From NCBI GenBank assembly GCA_039808325.1, contig JBDHSU010000014.1, positions 1-45,340 on the forward strand: DNA of 45,340 nt. The letters run 5' to 3'. Below the pieces are notes generated by a model. That model was not told where the DNA came from, ran no database searches, and was given only the letters and a program-made list of their open reading frames with translations. The position numbers and the translations under genes were made by a program. This stretch comes from JAFKKS01 sp039808325. Lineage in GTDB: Bacteria; Pseudomonadota; Alphaproteobacteria; Rhizobiales; Xanthobacteraceae. Shown in pieces: positions 1-6,478 of this stretch (position 1 is the first letter of the stretch; the number at the start of each line of letters is the position of its first letter).

Positions 1-176
1 GCCATCAATGTGCTGGCGATCAGATAGGCGATGACCACCCAGGGGATGAGACGCACATGGCCAAGGTCGCCTGCGATCAGGGGAAGGGCGGTTGCGACCA
101 GTGTCTGGTCGGAGATCGCCAGAAACATCGGCAACGCGACCGACGGGAAGATGCGCAGGAAGAGGCTTTGCTTCAC
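1..176 (-). CDS. MFS transporter, DHA2/EmrB-type, N-terminal part only
   Basis: Reading the minus strand from a GTG at 176 gives 58 codons that run off the left edge. Residues about 12-32 contain the phrase PMFLAISDQTLVATALPLIA followed by GDLG, the first transmembrane helix and loop typical of 14-helix drug:H+ antiporters (EmrB/QacA, DHA2). In that family the Asp of the first helix and the ALP..GDLG segment are conserved. Export of drugs or other small molecules across the inner membrane is therefore likely, but the substrate cannot be judged from this fragment. An in-frame TAA lies nine codons upstream of the GTG, and no ATG lies between, so GTG is the only reasonable start. Its promoter must lie within 177-551, next to or inside the repeat at 206-330. 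Confidence 0.75.
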   Translation of the reverse strand, partial: MKQSLFLRIFPSVALPMFLAISDQTLVATALPLIAGDLGHVRLIPWVVIAYLIASTLM

Positions 177-551
177 GAGGCCGCTCGCGATCGCCGGGAT
201 TTATCTAGAGCATGATCCCGAAAAGTGGACACCGGTTTTCGGAAAAGCATGCCCTCGGGCTCGACCCGGGGGATCATGCTCAAACAAAACGATAACGACG
301 GATCTGTTTCAATGCCGTTGGATCGGACCTTGGAGGAAGCGGTGTTTTGCTCCCCCCGATCGCCCTATCATTTCGCGACCGTTCTCTGCGACCTCTATCG
401 TATCGTTGACCACGAAAAGATGCGGTCAAGGAGCCCGCCGCCGCGCCTCGAGGACCGAAACGGCCGGCACAGGCTCTACCACCCGGCATGGGCTCGACCA
501 CAACGGCGAGGCGTGCGGCGAGCCGAGGACTGGATGGTCGCGAGCGCGTCG
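177..551. other. Gene-free stretch upstream of the MFS gene
   Basis: The first half is the dispersed repeat at 206-330. The remainder, 331-551, has no ORF with a recognisable product or good codon pattern, and I see no strong promoter or hairpin in it. It separates the stop of trcR (552) from the start of the MFS gene (176), both on the minus strand. Confidence 0.6.
206..330. repeat. Dispersed 120-bp mosaic repeat, copy A
   Basis: This block begins TAGAGCATGATCCCGAAAAG and ends near GTTGGATCGGACC. It is nearly identical to 11639-11763, differing at roughly ten positions by eye. It contains a palindromic core in which CCGAAAA pairs with TTTTCGG and GCATG with CATGC, then a second half ending with CAAACAAAACGATAACGACG. 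Shorter relatives occur at 34436-34520 and 25339-25388. Elements of this kind are common intergenic palindromes in Rhizobiales genomes (established in general terms; the exact family name was not verified). Confidence 0.85.
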
Positions 552-1235
552 TTATTCCTCGCCCTTGCCGGAGAGTTGTTTGAGCTTGGCGAAGACGGCG
601 TTGACGTCGAGTTCCTCGGCCGGCTTCTTCGCTTCCGTCTCGGCTTCTTCCTTGGCGGTGGTGACCTCCGCCGGCAGCAGCGTCACGCCCGGCTCGCTTG
701 GAGCGGGCTTCTCCTTGGCGGCGCGCTGCACCTCAAGGTCGAGCTCGAGCTGCGAGCACAGGCCGAGCGTCACCGGGTCCATCGGCTGCAGGGTCGAGGC
801 GTTCCAATGGGTACGCTCGCGGATCGCCTGGATCGTCGTCTTGGTGGTGCCCACCAGCCGCATGATCTGGGCGTCCTTCAATTCCGGATGGTTGCGCACG
901 AGCCAGAGGATGGCGTTCGGGCGGTCCTGCCGGCGCGAAACGGGGGTATAGCGGGGGCCGCGCTTGGTCTTGGCCTGGGGGAGGCGGACCTTCGGGTCCG
1001 CCAGGGCCAGGTGAATGCTCGAATCCGCCTCCGCCGCCGCGATCTGCTCGCGGGTCAACTGGCCGGTCAGGATCGGATCCAGCCCCTTGATGCCCTGGGC
1101 GGCGTCCCCGTCCGCGATGGCCTTCACCTCGAGGGTATGCAGCTTGCAGAAATCGGCGATCTGGTCGAACGACAGCGCCGTATTTTCCACGAGCCAGACG
1201 GCCGTCGCCTTCGGCATCAGCGGTTGAGTCGCCAT
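552..1235 (-). CDS. trcR: Cell cycle transcriptional regulator TrcR (DUF1013)
   Basis: The 227-aa product matches the DUF1013 family, annotated in Rhizobiales as the cell-cycle regulator TrcR. Conserved parts are the N-terminal MPKATAVWLVENTALSFDQI helix pair, the central PVSRRQDRPNAILWLVRNHP segment and the helix-turn-helix-like IMRLVGTTKTTIQAIRERTH stretch. A short charged Ala/Glu/Lys-rich tail follows. It is expected to bind DNA in the cytoplasm and act in the cell-cycle circuitry. The ATG at 1235 is preceded by an AAAAGGAT ribosome-binding site about seven bases upstream. A longer in-frame extension to 1268 lacks such a site. It is divergent from ispH, the usual arrangement in this order. 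Confidence 0.88.
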   Translation of the reverse strand: MATQPLMPKATAVWLVENTALSFDQIADFCKLHTLEVKAIADGDAAQGIKGLDPILTGQLTREQIAAAEADSSIHLALADPKVRLPQAKTKRGPRYTPVSRRQDRPNAILWLVRNHPELKDAQIMRLVGTTKTTIQAIRERTHWNASTLQPMDPVTLGLCSQLELDLEVQRAAKEKPAPSEPGVTLLPAEVTTAKEEAETEAKKPAEELDVNAVFAKLKQLSGKGEE

Positions 1236-1391
1236 AACAATAATCCTTTTCCGCTCCGCCCGCCCCAAGGCGAAGCCTGTTTGTCATCAGAATGACTGGA
1301 AGTCGTTGGAATATAAGCACCATGCCCGTTGCTGTCCATCGGAAGTGCGCATTCGCTTGACAGCGGCGCGCCCCGGTTCCATTTCCAGGCC

Positions 1392-2375
1392 ATGGAAAAT
1401 GCCGCTTCCGCGCCCGTCAGGCCGCCGCTGAAAGTGATCCTATGCGCCCCCCGCAGCTTCTGCGCCGGGGTCGTTCGCGCCATCGAGACGGTGGAGCGGG
1501 CGTTGGCCATGTATGGCCCGCCGGTCTATGTCCGCCACGAAATCGTCCACAACCGCTATGTGGTCGAGAGCCTGAAGGCCAAGGGCGCGATCTTCGTGGA
1601 GGAACTCGACGAGGTGCCGGACACCGATGCGCCGGTCGTGTTCTCGGCGCACGGCGTCCCCAAATCGGTCCCGGACGAAGCGTCGCGCCGTAAGTTCTTC
1701 GCGCTCGACGCGACCTGCCCGCTGGTCACCAAGGTGCACCGCGAGGCCGAGATCCATCACCGCCGCGGCCGCGAGATCCTGCTGATCGGCCATGACGGCC
1801 ACCCGGAAGTCGTCGGCACCATGGGGCAACTGCCTCCGGGCAGCGTCACGTTGATCGAGACGTTGGCGCAGGCCGACAGCTATGTCCCGACGGACGCCTC
1901 GAAGCTCGCTTACGTGACGCAGACGACGCTTTCGATCGACGACACCGCCGAGATCGTGGAGCGCCTGAAGCAGCGGTTCCCGGATATCGTCGGGCCGCAC
2001 AAGGAAGACATCTGCTACGCCACCACCAACCGCCAGGAAGCGGTGAAGCAGGTAGCGCCACGTGTCGACCTAATGCTGGTCGTCGGCGCCCCGAACTCAT
2101 CGAACTCGCAACGCCTCCGCGAAGTGGCGGAACGTTGCGGCTGCCCGCGCGCGTTCCTGGTGCAGCGCGCCGCCGATCTCGATTGGTCGGTACTCGCGAA
2201 CGTCAAGACGCTCGGCATCACCGCCGGCGCTTCGGCGCCCGAGATCCTGGTCGAGGAACTGGTGGAGGCGTGCAAGGCGCGTTTCGCCGTCACGATCGAG
2301 ACGGTGCTCGCGACCAACGAGGACGTGTTCTTCCCGCTGCCGAGGCCGCTGCGCGGCAACGAGGCGGCGGCCTAG
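1392..2375 (+). CDS. ispH: 4-hydroxy-3-methylbut-2-enyl diphosphate reductase
   Basis: IspH (LytB) catalyses the last step of the MEP isoprenoid pathway, reducing HMBPP to IPP and DMAPP with a [4Fe-4S] cluster in the cytoplasm. The 327-aa protein has the cluster cysteine in SFCAGV (residue 24), the second in DATCPLV, and the third in the DICYATTNRQ region. It also has the catalytic Glu in GHPEVVGT and the diphosphate-binding PNSSNSQRL. The size is normal for the family. I chose the ATG at 1392. An in-frame TTG at 1329 would add 21 residues that do not look like the family. A TTGACA at 1357-1362 could be a -35 box but has no convincing -10. thrB and rnhA follow on the same strand after a repeat-filled gap. 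Confidence 0.95.
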   Translation: MENAASAPVRPPLKVILCAPRSFCAGVVRAIETVERALAMYGPPVYVRHEIVHNRYVVESLKAKGAIFVEELDEVPDTDAPVVFSAHGVPKSVPDEASRRKFFALDATCPLVTKVHREAEIHHRRGREILLIGHDGHPEVVGTMGQLPPGSVTLIETLAQADSYVPTDASKLAYVTQTTLSIDDTAEIVERLKQRFPDIVGPHKEDICYATTNRQEAVKQVAPRVDLMLVVGAPNSSNSQRLREVAERCGCPRAFLVQRAADLDWSVLANVKTLGITAGASAPEILVEELVEACKARFAVTIETVLATNEDVFFPLPRPLRGNEAAA

Positions 2376-2405
2376 CGATCGGCATTTATCAAACACCCAG
2401 AATTC

Positions 2406-2509
2406 GTCATTCCGCGGCGCGACCGTAAGGTCGCGAGCCCGGAATCCATAATCCCAGCGCTGCGGTGTATGGATTCGGGACTTGCCGCTTCGCGGCAATC
2501 CGGAATGAC
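2406..2509. repeat. 104-bp composite palindromic element between ispH and thrB
   Basis: The element is bounded by inverted GTCATTCCG (2406-2414) and CGGAATGAC (2501-2509). Inside it are three nested hairpins: CGCGACC/GGTCGCG around 2418-2435, GAATCCATA/TATGGATTC around 2442-2476, and TTGCCGC/GCGGCAA around 2481-2497. It has no coding potential. It looks like a MITE-like or REP-type element and resembles the one at 11768-11920. It may attenuate read-through from ispH into thrB (inference). Confidence 0.8.
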
Positions 2510-2562
2510 AATCTCGGCATATCCTGCAATCGTAGCCGGACGATCGAGCGAGAATCCCACTC

Positions 2563-3528
2563 ATGGCCGTCTACACCGATGTCTCGGCGGAAGAGCTCAC
2601 GGCGTTTCTCGCGCGCTACGAGATCGGCGCGCTTCTGTCCTACAAAGGGATCGCGGAAGGCGTCGAGAACTCGAACTACCTGATCCATACCGACCGCGGC
2701 GCCTATATCCTCACGCTTTACGAGAAGCGCGTTGAGCGCGGCGACCTCCCTTTCTTTCTCGGCCTGATGGAGCATCTTGCCGCCCGCGGCCTGAATTGTC
2801 CGCAGCCGGTGCGGGACCGAAACGGCGAAGCTCTCGGTGTCGTGGCGGGGCGCCCGGCGGCGATCGTCACGTTCCTAGACGGCATGTGGATCCGCCGCCC
2901 GTCGGTGTGGCATTGCGCCGCGCTCGGCGAAGCGCTGGCGAAACTGCATCTCGCCGGCCTCGATTTCCCCATGCGCCGGGCGAATGCGCTCTCGGTGCGA
3001 GGCTGGCGTCCGCTCTATCAGCGCGCGGAAGGGCGCGGCGACAGTTTGCGGCCCGGCCTCTGCGGCAAGATCGGCGAGGAACTGGCGCGCCTTGAAGCCG
3101 GCTGGCCGTCCGGCTTGCCGCAAGGCGTGATCCACGCCGACCTCTTCCCCGACAATGTCTTCTTCCTCGGCGACGCGCTGTCCGGCATCATCGACTTCTA
3201 TTTCGCCTGCACCGACACCTTGGCCTATGACGTCGCCGTCTGCCTCAACGCCTGGTGCTTCGAGAGTGACAACTCGTTCAACGTGACCAAAGGGCGGGCG
3301 TTGCTGCACGGCTATGCCAAAATCCGCGCGCTGTCCGCCGCCGAGCAGGCGGCGCTGCCGATCCTCTCACGCGGCGCGGCATTGCGCTTTCTGCTCACAC
3401 GGCTCGTCGATTGGCTCAACGTGCCGCCCGGCGCTCTAGTGAAGCCGAAGGACCCGCTCGAATATTATTGGAAGCTGCGTTTTCACCAGTCGGTGGACGA
3501 CGCCGGCGCTTACGGGCTTGCGGCCTGA
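2563..3528 (+). CDS. thrB: Homoserine kinase, ThrB type (APH fold)
   Basis: This 321-aa kinase phosphorylates homoserine with ATP on the way to threonine. It belongs to the aminoglycoside-phosphotransferase-fold ThrB found in alphaproteobacteria and pseudomonads, not the GHMP family. The N-terminus MAVYTDVSAEEL, the nucleotide-loop phrase KGIAEGVENSNYLI, the Brenner motif VIHADLFPDNVFF (catalytic Asp) and the metal-binding GIIDFYFACTD are all present. The C-terminus DPLEYYWKLRFH is typical of the family. The ATG at 2563 has only a weak upstream GAGCGAGA. rnhA starts nine bases after its stop, so the two are probably co-transcribed. Confidence 0.95.
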   Translation: MAVYTDVSAEELTAFLARYEIGALLSYKGIAEGVENSNYLIHTDRGAYILTLYEKRVERGDLPFFLGLMEHLAARGLNCPQPVRDRNGEALGVVAGRPAAIVTFLDGMWIRRPSVWHCAALGEALAKLHLAGLDFPMRRANALSVRGWRPLYQRAEGRGDSLRPGLCGKIGEELARLEAGWPSGLPQGVIHADLFPDNVFFLGDALSGIIDFYFACTDTLAYDVAVCLNAWCFESDNSFNVTKGRALLHGYAKIRALSAAEQAALPILSRGAALRFLLTRLVDWLNVPPGALVKPKDPLEYYWKLRFHQSVDDAGAYGLAA

Positions 3529-3537
3529 TTTCGCATC

Positions 3538-4032
3538 ATGAGCGTGGCGGACAAGAAGACCATCATCGGCGTCTATACGGACGGCGCGTGCTCCGGAAAT
3601 CCGGGGCCCGGAGGGTGGGGCGCGATCCTGAAATGGGCGGGCCATGAAAAAGAGCTCAAGGGTGGAGACCCTCACACCACGAACAACCGCATGGAGCTGA
3701 TGGCGGCCATTTCGGCGCTCGAGGCGCTGAAACGTCCGTGCACCGTCGATCTGCATACTGACTCGCAATATCTGCGCAACGGCATCATGCAGTGGATTCA
3801 CGGTTGGAAGCGCAACGGTTGGCGCACCGCCGACAAGAAGCCGGTGAAGAACGTCGATCTCTGGCAGCGGCTCGACGCGGCGATCGCGCGGCACGACGTG
3901 CGCTGGCACTGGGTCAAAGGCCATGCCGGCCACGACATGAACGAACGCGCCGACGAGCTTGCGCGCGCGGCGATCGCAGAGATGCGTGCGGAAATGAAGG
4001 ACGGCGAGGCGGGCGGGAAGGCTCGGCAATGA
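3538..4032 (+). CDS. rnhA: Ribonuclease HI
   Basis: RNase HI cleaves the RNA strand of RNA-DNA hybrids, removing primers and R-loops. The 164-aa sequence has the full DEDD active site: Asp in VYTDGACSGNPGPGG, Glu in NNRMELMAAI, Asp in LHTDSQYL and Asp in MNERADELA. The flexible-loop His is in VKGHAGHDMN. The basic handle region GWKRNGWRTADKKPV is present. About 20 extra C-terminal residues are Glu/Lys/Gly-rich and look disordered. The gene follows thrB by nine bases. Confidence 0.97.
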   Translation: MSVADKKTIIGVYTDGACSGNPGPGGWGAILKWAGHEKELKGGDPHTTNNRMELMAAISALEALKRPCTVDLHTDSQYLRNGIMQWIHGWKRNGWRTADKKPVKNVDLWQRLDAAIARHDVRWHWVKGHAGHDMNERADELARAAIAEMRAEMKDGEAGGKARQ

Positions 4033-4109
4033 GCGCGCGCGGGCCTGGGTACGGGCCGCGGCGAGCATCCGGTACGCGCCGCCGTCACGAAATCGCAATG
4101 CAGGGGCTA

Positions 4110-4142
4110 CCAGGTCCCCGCTTTCGCGGGGACGACACCTCA
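4110..4142. repeat. REP-type hairpin, E family, copy 1
   Basis: GTCCCCGC (4114-4121), loop TTTC, GCGGGGAC (4126-4133) form a perfect 8-bp stem followed by GACACCTCAGTG. The same stem and the ACTCAGTG-like flank recur at 14158-14260 and 40670-40770. It lies between the convergent genes rnhA and the peroxiredoxin and has no T-tract on either side. Confidence 0.8.
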
Positions 4143-4165
4143 GTGAATCGGCGCGGGCACTGCGC

Positions 4166-4651
4166 TCACAGCGCCTTGAGGATATTCTCGGCACTGGTCA
4201 CGTCGACCTTGCCCGGCGATTCTTCAATGTTGAGCGTTTTGACGACGCCGTTGTCGATCACCATCGAATAGCGCTTCGAGCGTGTGCCGAGGCCGTTCGC
4301 CGAACCGTCGAACGTCAGGTCGAGCGCCTTGGCGAATTCGCCGTTGCCGTCGGAGAGGAACTCCACCTTTCCCGCGGCGCCCGAAGCCTCTTTCCAGGCG
4401 TCCATGACGAAGTGGTCGTTGACGCCGGTGACGGCGATCATGTCCACCCCCTTGTCCCTGATCGCGTCGGCGTTCTGGATGAAGCCGGGCAGGTGGCTTT
4501 TGTGGCAGGTGCCGGTGAAGGCGCCGGGAACGCCGAAGAGAACGACCTTCTTGCCCTTGAAAAGTTCGTCCGTCGTCTTCCACGCTGGCCCTTCGCCCGT
4601 CATCACGCGCAGCTTTGCCGCGGGAATGGAATCGCCAACCTTGATGGGCAT
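4166..4651 (-). CDS. Peroxiredoxin, Prx5 type
   Basis: The 161-aa thioredoxin-fold protein reduces H2O2 and organic hydroperoxides in the cytoplasm. The peroxidatic cysteine is C49 in the Prx5 motif PGAFTGTCHKSHLPGF, and the active-site Arg probably lies in the GTRSKRYSMVIDNG segment. It is the short glutaredoxin/thioredoxin-dependent Prx5 form without a fused glutaredoxin domain. The ATG at 4651 follows a GGAGGA ribosome-binding site. A long upstream extension in the same frame is a shadow of the next gene and is not coding. It lies downstream of the DsbD-alpha-like gene on the same strand, which suggests a thiol-redox pair, though in different compartments. Confidence 0.95.
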   Translation of the reverse strand: MPIKVGDSIPAAKLRVMTGEGPAWKTTDELFKGKKVVLFGVPGAFTGTCHKSHLPGFIQNADAIRDKGVDMIAVTGVNDHFVMDAWKEASGAAGKVEFLSDGNGEFAKALDLTFDGSANGLGTRSKRYSMVIDNGVVKTLNIEESPGKVDVTSAENILKAL

Positions 4652-4757
4652 GAAAACGTCCTCCAATTGAACCAAGAACACGGCCGCAGAACCGCGGTCA
4701 CGTCCCACTAGGTTAGTGGATGGCAGAAAAATGTGGAGTCCGATACCGCCGCGCCGA

Positions 4758-5624
4758 TCAATCGAGCGGCGCGGCGACTTCGACGGCGTGTGAGCCGGAC
4801 ACGGCCGTGAGGGTGAGCGTCGTGCCGGGAATGCTCGTGCCGGCGGGAACGCCTTCGAGGTCGAAGGCGAACCGCTGCGTGCCGGCGGGGCCGCCCTCAA
4901 CCGGTTTCGGCAGCGGCAGCGCCCATTCGGCGTTCGGCCCCTCCGCCAGAAGATCGACCGCGGCGCCCGCGGGCGCGGCGACGTCGACGACCACATGCGG
5001 CTTCGGCGTGCCGAGGCGTTGGACGTTCGTGATCGTCAGCGGTCCAGGCGCGCCGAGGGCCGCGTGGCGCGGCACGCGCGCCTCGCTCTCATCCAAGGCC
5101 GTGCTTTCGGCCGCCTGCGCGGGCGCAAGCGGGATTTCCAGCTTTGCTTCCGCCGGCACGCACAGCTTCTCGCAGATCGCGTAGTCGACGTCGGCGCGCA
5201 GTGTCGCCGGCTTGGCCGGGTCGACGCGCGTGACGTGAAGCGGGAAAACGACCGCGACTTTGTAGCCGATCGACGTGCCGCCGCTGCCGTCGTCGAAACG
5301 CGTCGGCGCCGGCCAGAGCATCGTCACGGATTTCACGTTGTCGGAGCGCGCGAAATTCACGCGCGGCGGCGCGCCGGAATCGCCGGGATAGCGCCAATAG
5401 GTTTTCCAGCCCGGCTTCAACGCGATTTCGAGGCCGGCGCGCAGCGTGGCGGCGTCCGCGCCTTGTTTGACGCCGCCGGCAATGAGCCGCGCCTTTGCGT
5501 ATCCGCTATCGCTCCAGTCCGAGGCGTTGCGCGTCTGCGCGATCGCGGCGTGCGCGCAGACGAGCGCGGCGCAAGCGGGAATTATGGCGAAGACGTGGTG
5601 GGACCACCGAAAGCGCGCAAACAT
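4758..5624 (-). CDS. Secreted DsbD-alpha-like (DsbC/DsbD N-terminal domain) protein
   Basis: The product of 288 aa starts with a signal peptide (hydrophobic VFAIIPACAALVCAHAAIAQ, cleavage expected near residue 30). The mature part resembles the immunoglobulin-like N-terminal domain of DsbD/ScsB: LKPGWKTYWRYPGDSGAPP, the SIGYKVAVVFPLHV segment, and a CxxxC pair at C151 and C155 (YAICEKLCVP). No transmembrane DsbD-beta or thioredoxin domain follows, so it is a stand-alone periplasmic domain. It probably shuttles electrons or copper-linked thiols, but the partner is not visible here. The ATG at 5624 was chosen because it gives a compact signal peptide. In-frame ATGs at 5660 and 5717 would lengthen the N-region. 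It is divergent from yqgE. Confidence 0.75.
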   Translation of the reverse strand: MFARFRWSHHVFAIIPACAALVCAHAAIAQTRNASDWSDSGYAKARLIAGGVKQGADAATLRAGLEIALKPGWKTYWRYPGDSGAPPRVNFARSDNVKSVTMLWPAPTRFDDGSGGTSIGYKVAVVFPLHVTRVDPAKPATLRADVDYAICEKLCVPAEAKLEIPLAPAQAAESTALDESEARVPRHAALGAPGPLTITNVQRLGTPKPHVVVDVAAPAGAAVDLLAEGPNAEWALPLPKPVEGGPAGTQRFAFDLEGVPAGTSIPGTTLTLTAVSGSHAVEVAAPLD

Positions 5625-5735
5625 GCGACGTGGATACGCGCCGCGCGTGGCGGAAGCCATTGAAATGCCCGTGAACGCAGCCGAGAAAGGGCCCCCATCC
5701 TTGCATTCGCGTTGCATCGCGATAATCTTTCGATC

Positions 5736-6353
5736 ATGGCTTCAGTGAAGAAAAAACCGGCGAAGCGGACGATGCGCGGCTATCTCGATGGCCAGATGCT
5801 GATCGCCATGCCGACGATGACGGACGAGAATTTCGCCCGTTCGGTCATTTACATGTGCGCGCATTCGACCGAAGGCGCGATGGGCATCGTTATCAACCAG
5901 CCGGCGGCGAACATCAACTTTCCGAAGCTCCTGGTGCAACTCGACGTGATCCCGGCGAAGGAAGCGATCCGGCTGCCGGAAAAGGCGGAGTCCGTACGGG
6001 TCATGAAGGGCGGTCCGGTCGAGACCGGTCGCGGCTTCGTGCTGCACACGGCGGACTTCTTCCTCAAGGATTCGACGCTGCCGATCGACGACAGCATGTG
6101 CCTGACAGCGACGCTCGACATCCTGGCGGAGATCGCCAAGGGCGGCGGCCCCGAAAACGCGATCCTGGCGCTCGGTTATGCGGCGTGGTCCGCCGGGCAG
6201 CTCGAAACAGAGATTCAGGACAACGGCTGGCTGCATTGCGCGGCCGACCCCGATCTCATTTTCGGCACCGATACGGACAAGAAGTACGACAAGGCACTGC
6301 GCAAGATCGGCATCAATCCGGCAATGCTCTCGAGCGAAGCGGGACACGCGTAA
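5736..6353 (+). CDS. yqgE: YqgE/AlgH family protein (UPF0301, DUF179)
   Basis: This 205-aa cytoplasmic protein has the family hallmarks: YLDGQMLIAMPTMTDENFAR at the start, MGIVINQPAANI, the GGPVETGRGFVLH stretch, and LGYAAWSAGQLETEI followed by GWL. The biochemical role of the family is not settled. AlgH was named for effects on alginate regulation in Pseudomonas. A basic N-terminal extension (SVKKKPAKRTM) precedes the conserved core. The ATG at 5736 was chosen over an upstream TTG at 5712. No strong ribosome-binding site is seen for either. Confidence 0.92.
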   Translation: MASVKKKPAKRTMRGYLDGQMLIAMPTMTDENFARSVIYMCAHSTEGAMGIVINQPAANINFPKLLVQLDVIPAKEAIRLPEKAESVRVMKGGPVETGRGFVLHTADFFLKDSTLPIDDSMCLTATLDILAEIAKGGGPENAILALGYAAWSAGQLETEIQDNGWLHCAADPDLIFGTDTDKKYDKALRKIGINPAMLSSEAGHA

Positions 6354-6363
6354 TCCGCGTGCC

Positions 6364-6406
6364 CTCATCCTGACGAGCATCGCGCAGCGATGCGTCTCGA
6401 AGGATG
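6364..6406. repeat. REP-type hairpin, F family, copy 1
   Basis: An outer CATCCT (6366-6371)/AGGATG (6401-6406) pair encloses an inner GCATCGC-gca-GCGATGC stem (6377-6393). The TCGAAGGATG end is shared with 25833-25931 and, in the other orientation, with 21694-21739. It sits between the convergent yqgE and the GGDEF-EAL gene. Confidence 0.75.
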
Positions 6407-6478
6407 GAGAAGGCCAAACGAGATTGCCGGGTCAAGCCTGGCCATGACGATCGAGAAGGCGCCAGTAGCTCGTGCGTC

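Noticed and set aside
280..501. Possible small gene on the minus strand upstream of trcR
   Set aside because: The 73-codon frame overlaps the repeat at 206-330, is Arg/Gly-rich with no hydrophobic or domain pattern and has no ribosome-binding site. It looks like a GC-driven chance ORF.
1357..1385. Promoter of ispH from the perfect TTGACA at 1357-1362
   Set aside because: The position 17 bases downstream (CATTTC) does not look like a -10 box and the ATG follows within 30 bases, so I did not list it as a promoter.
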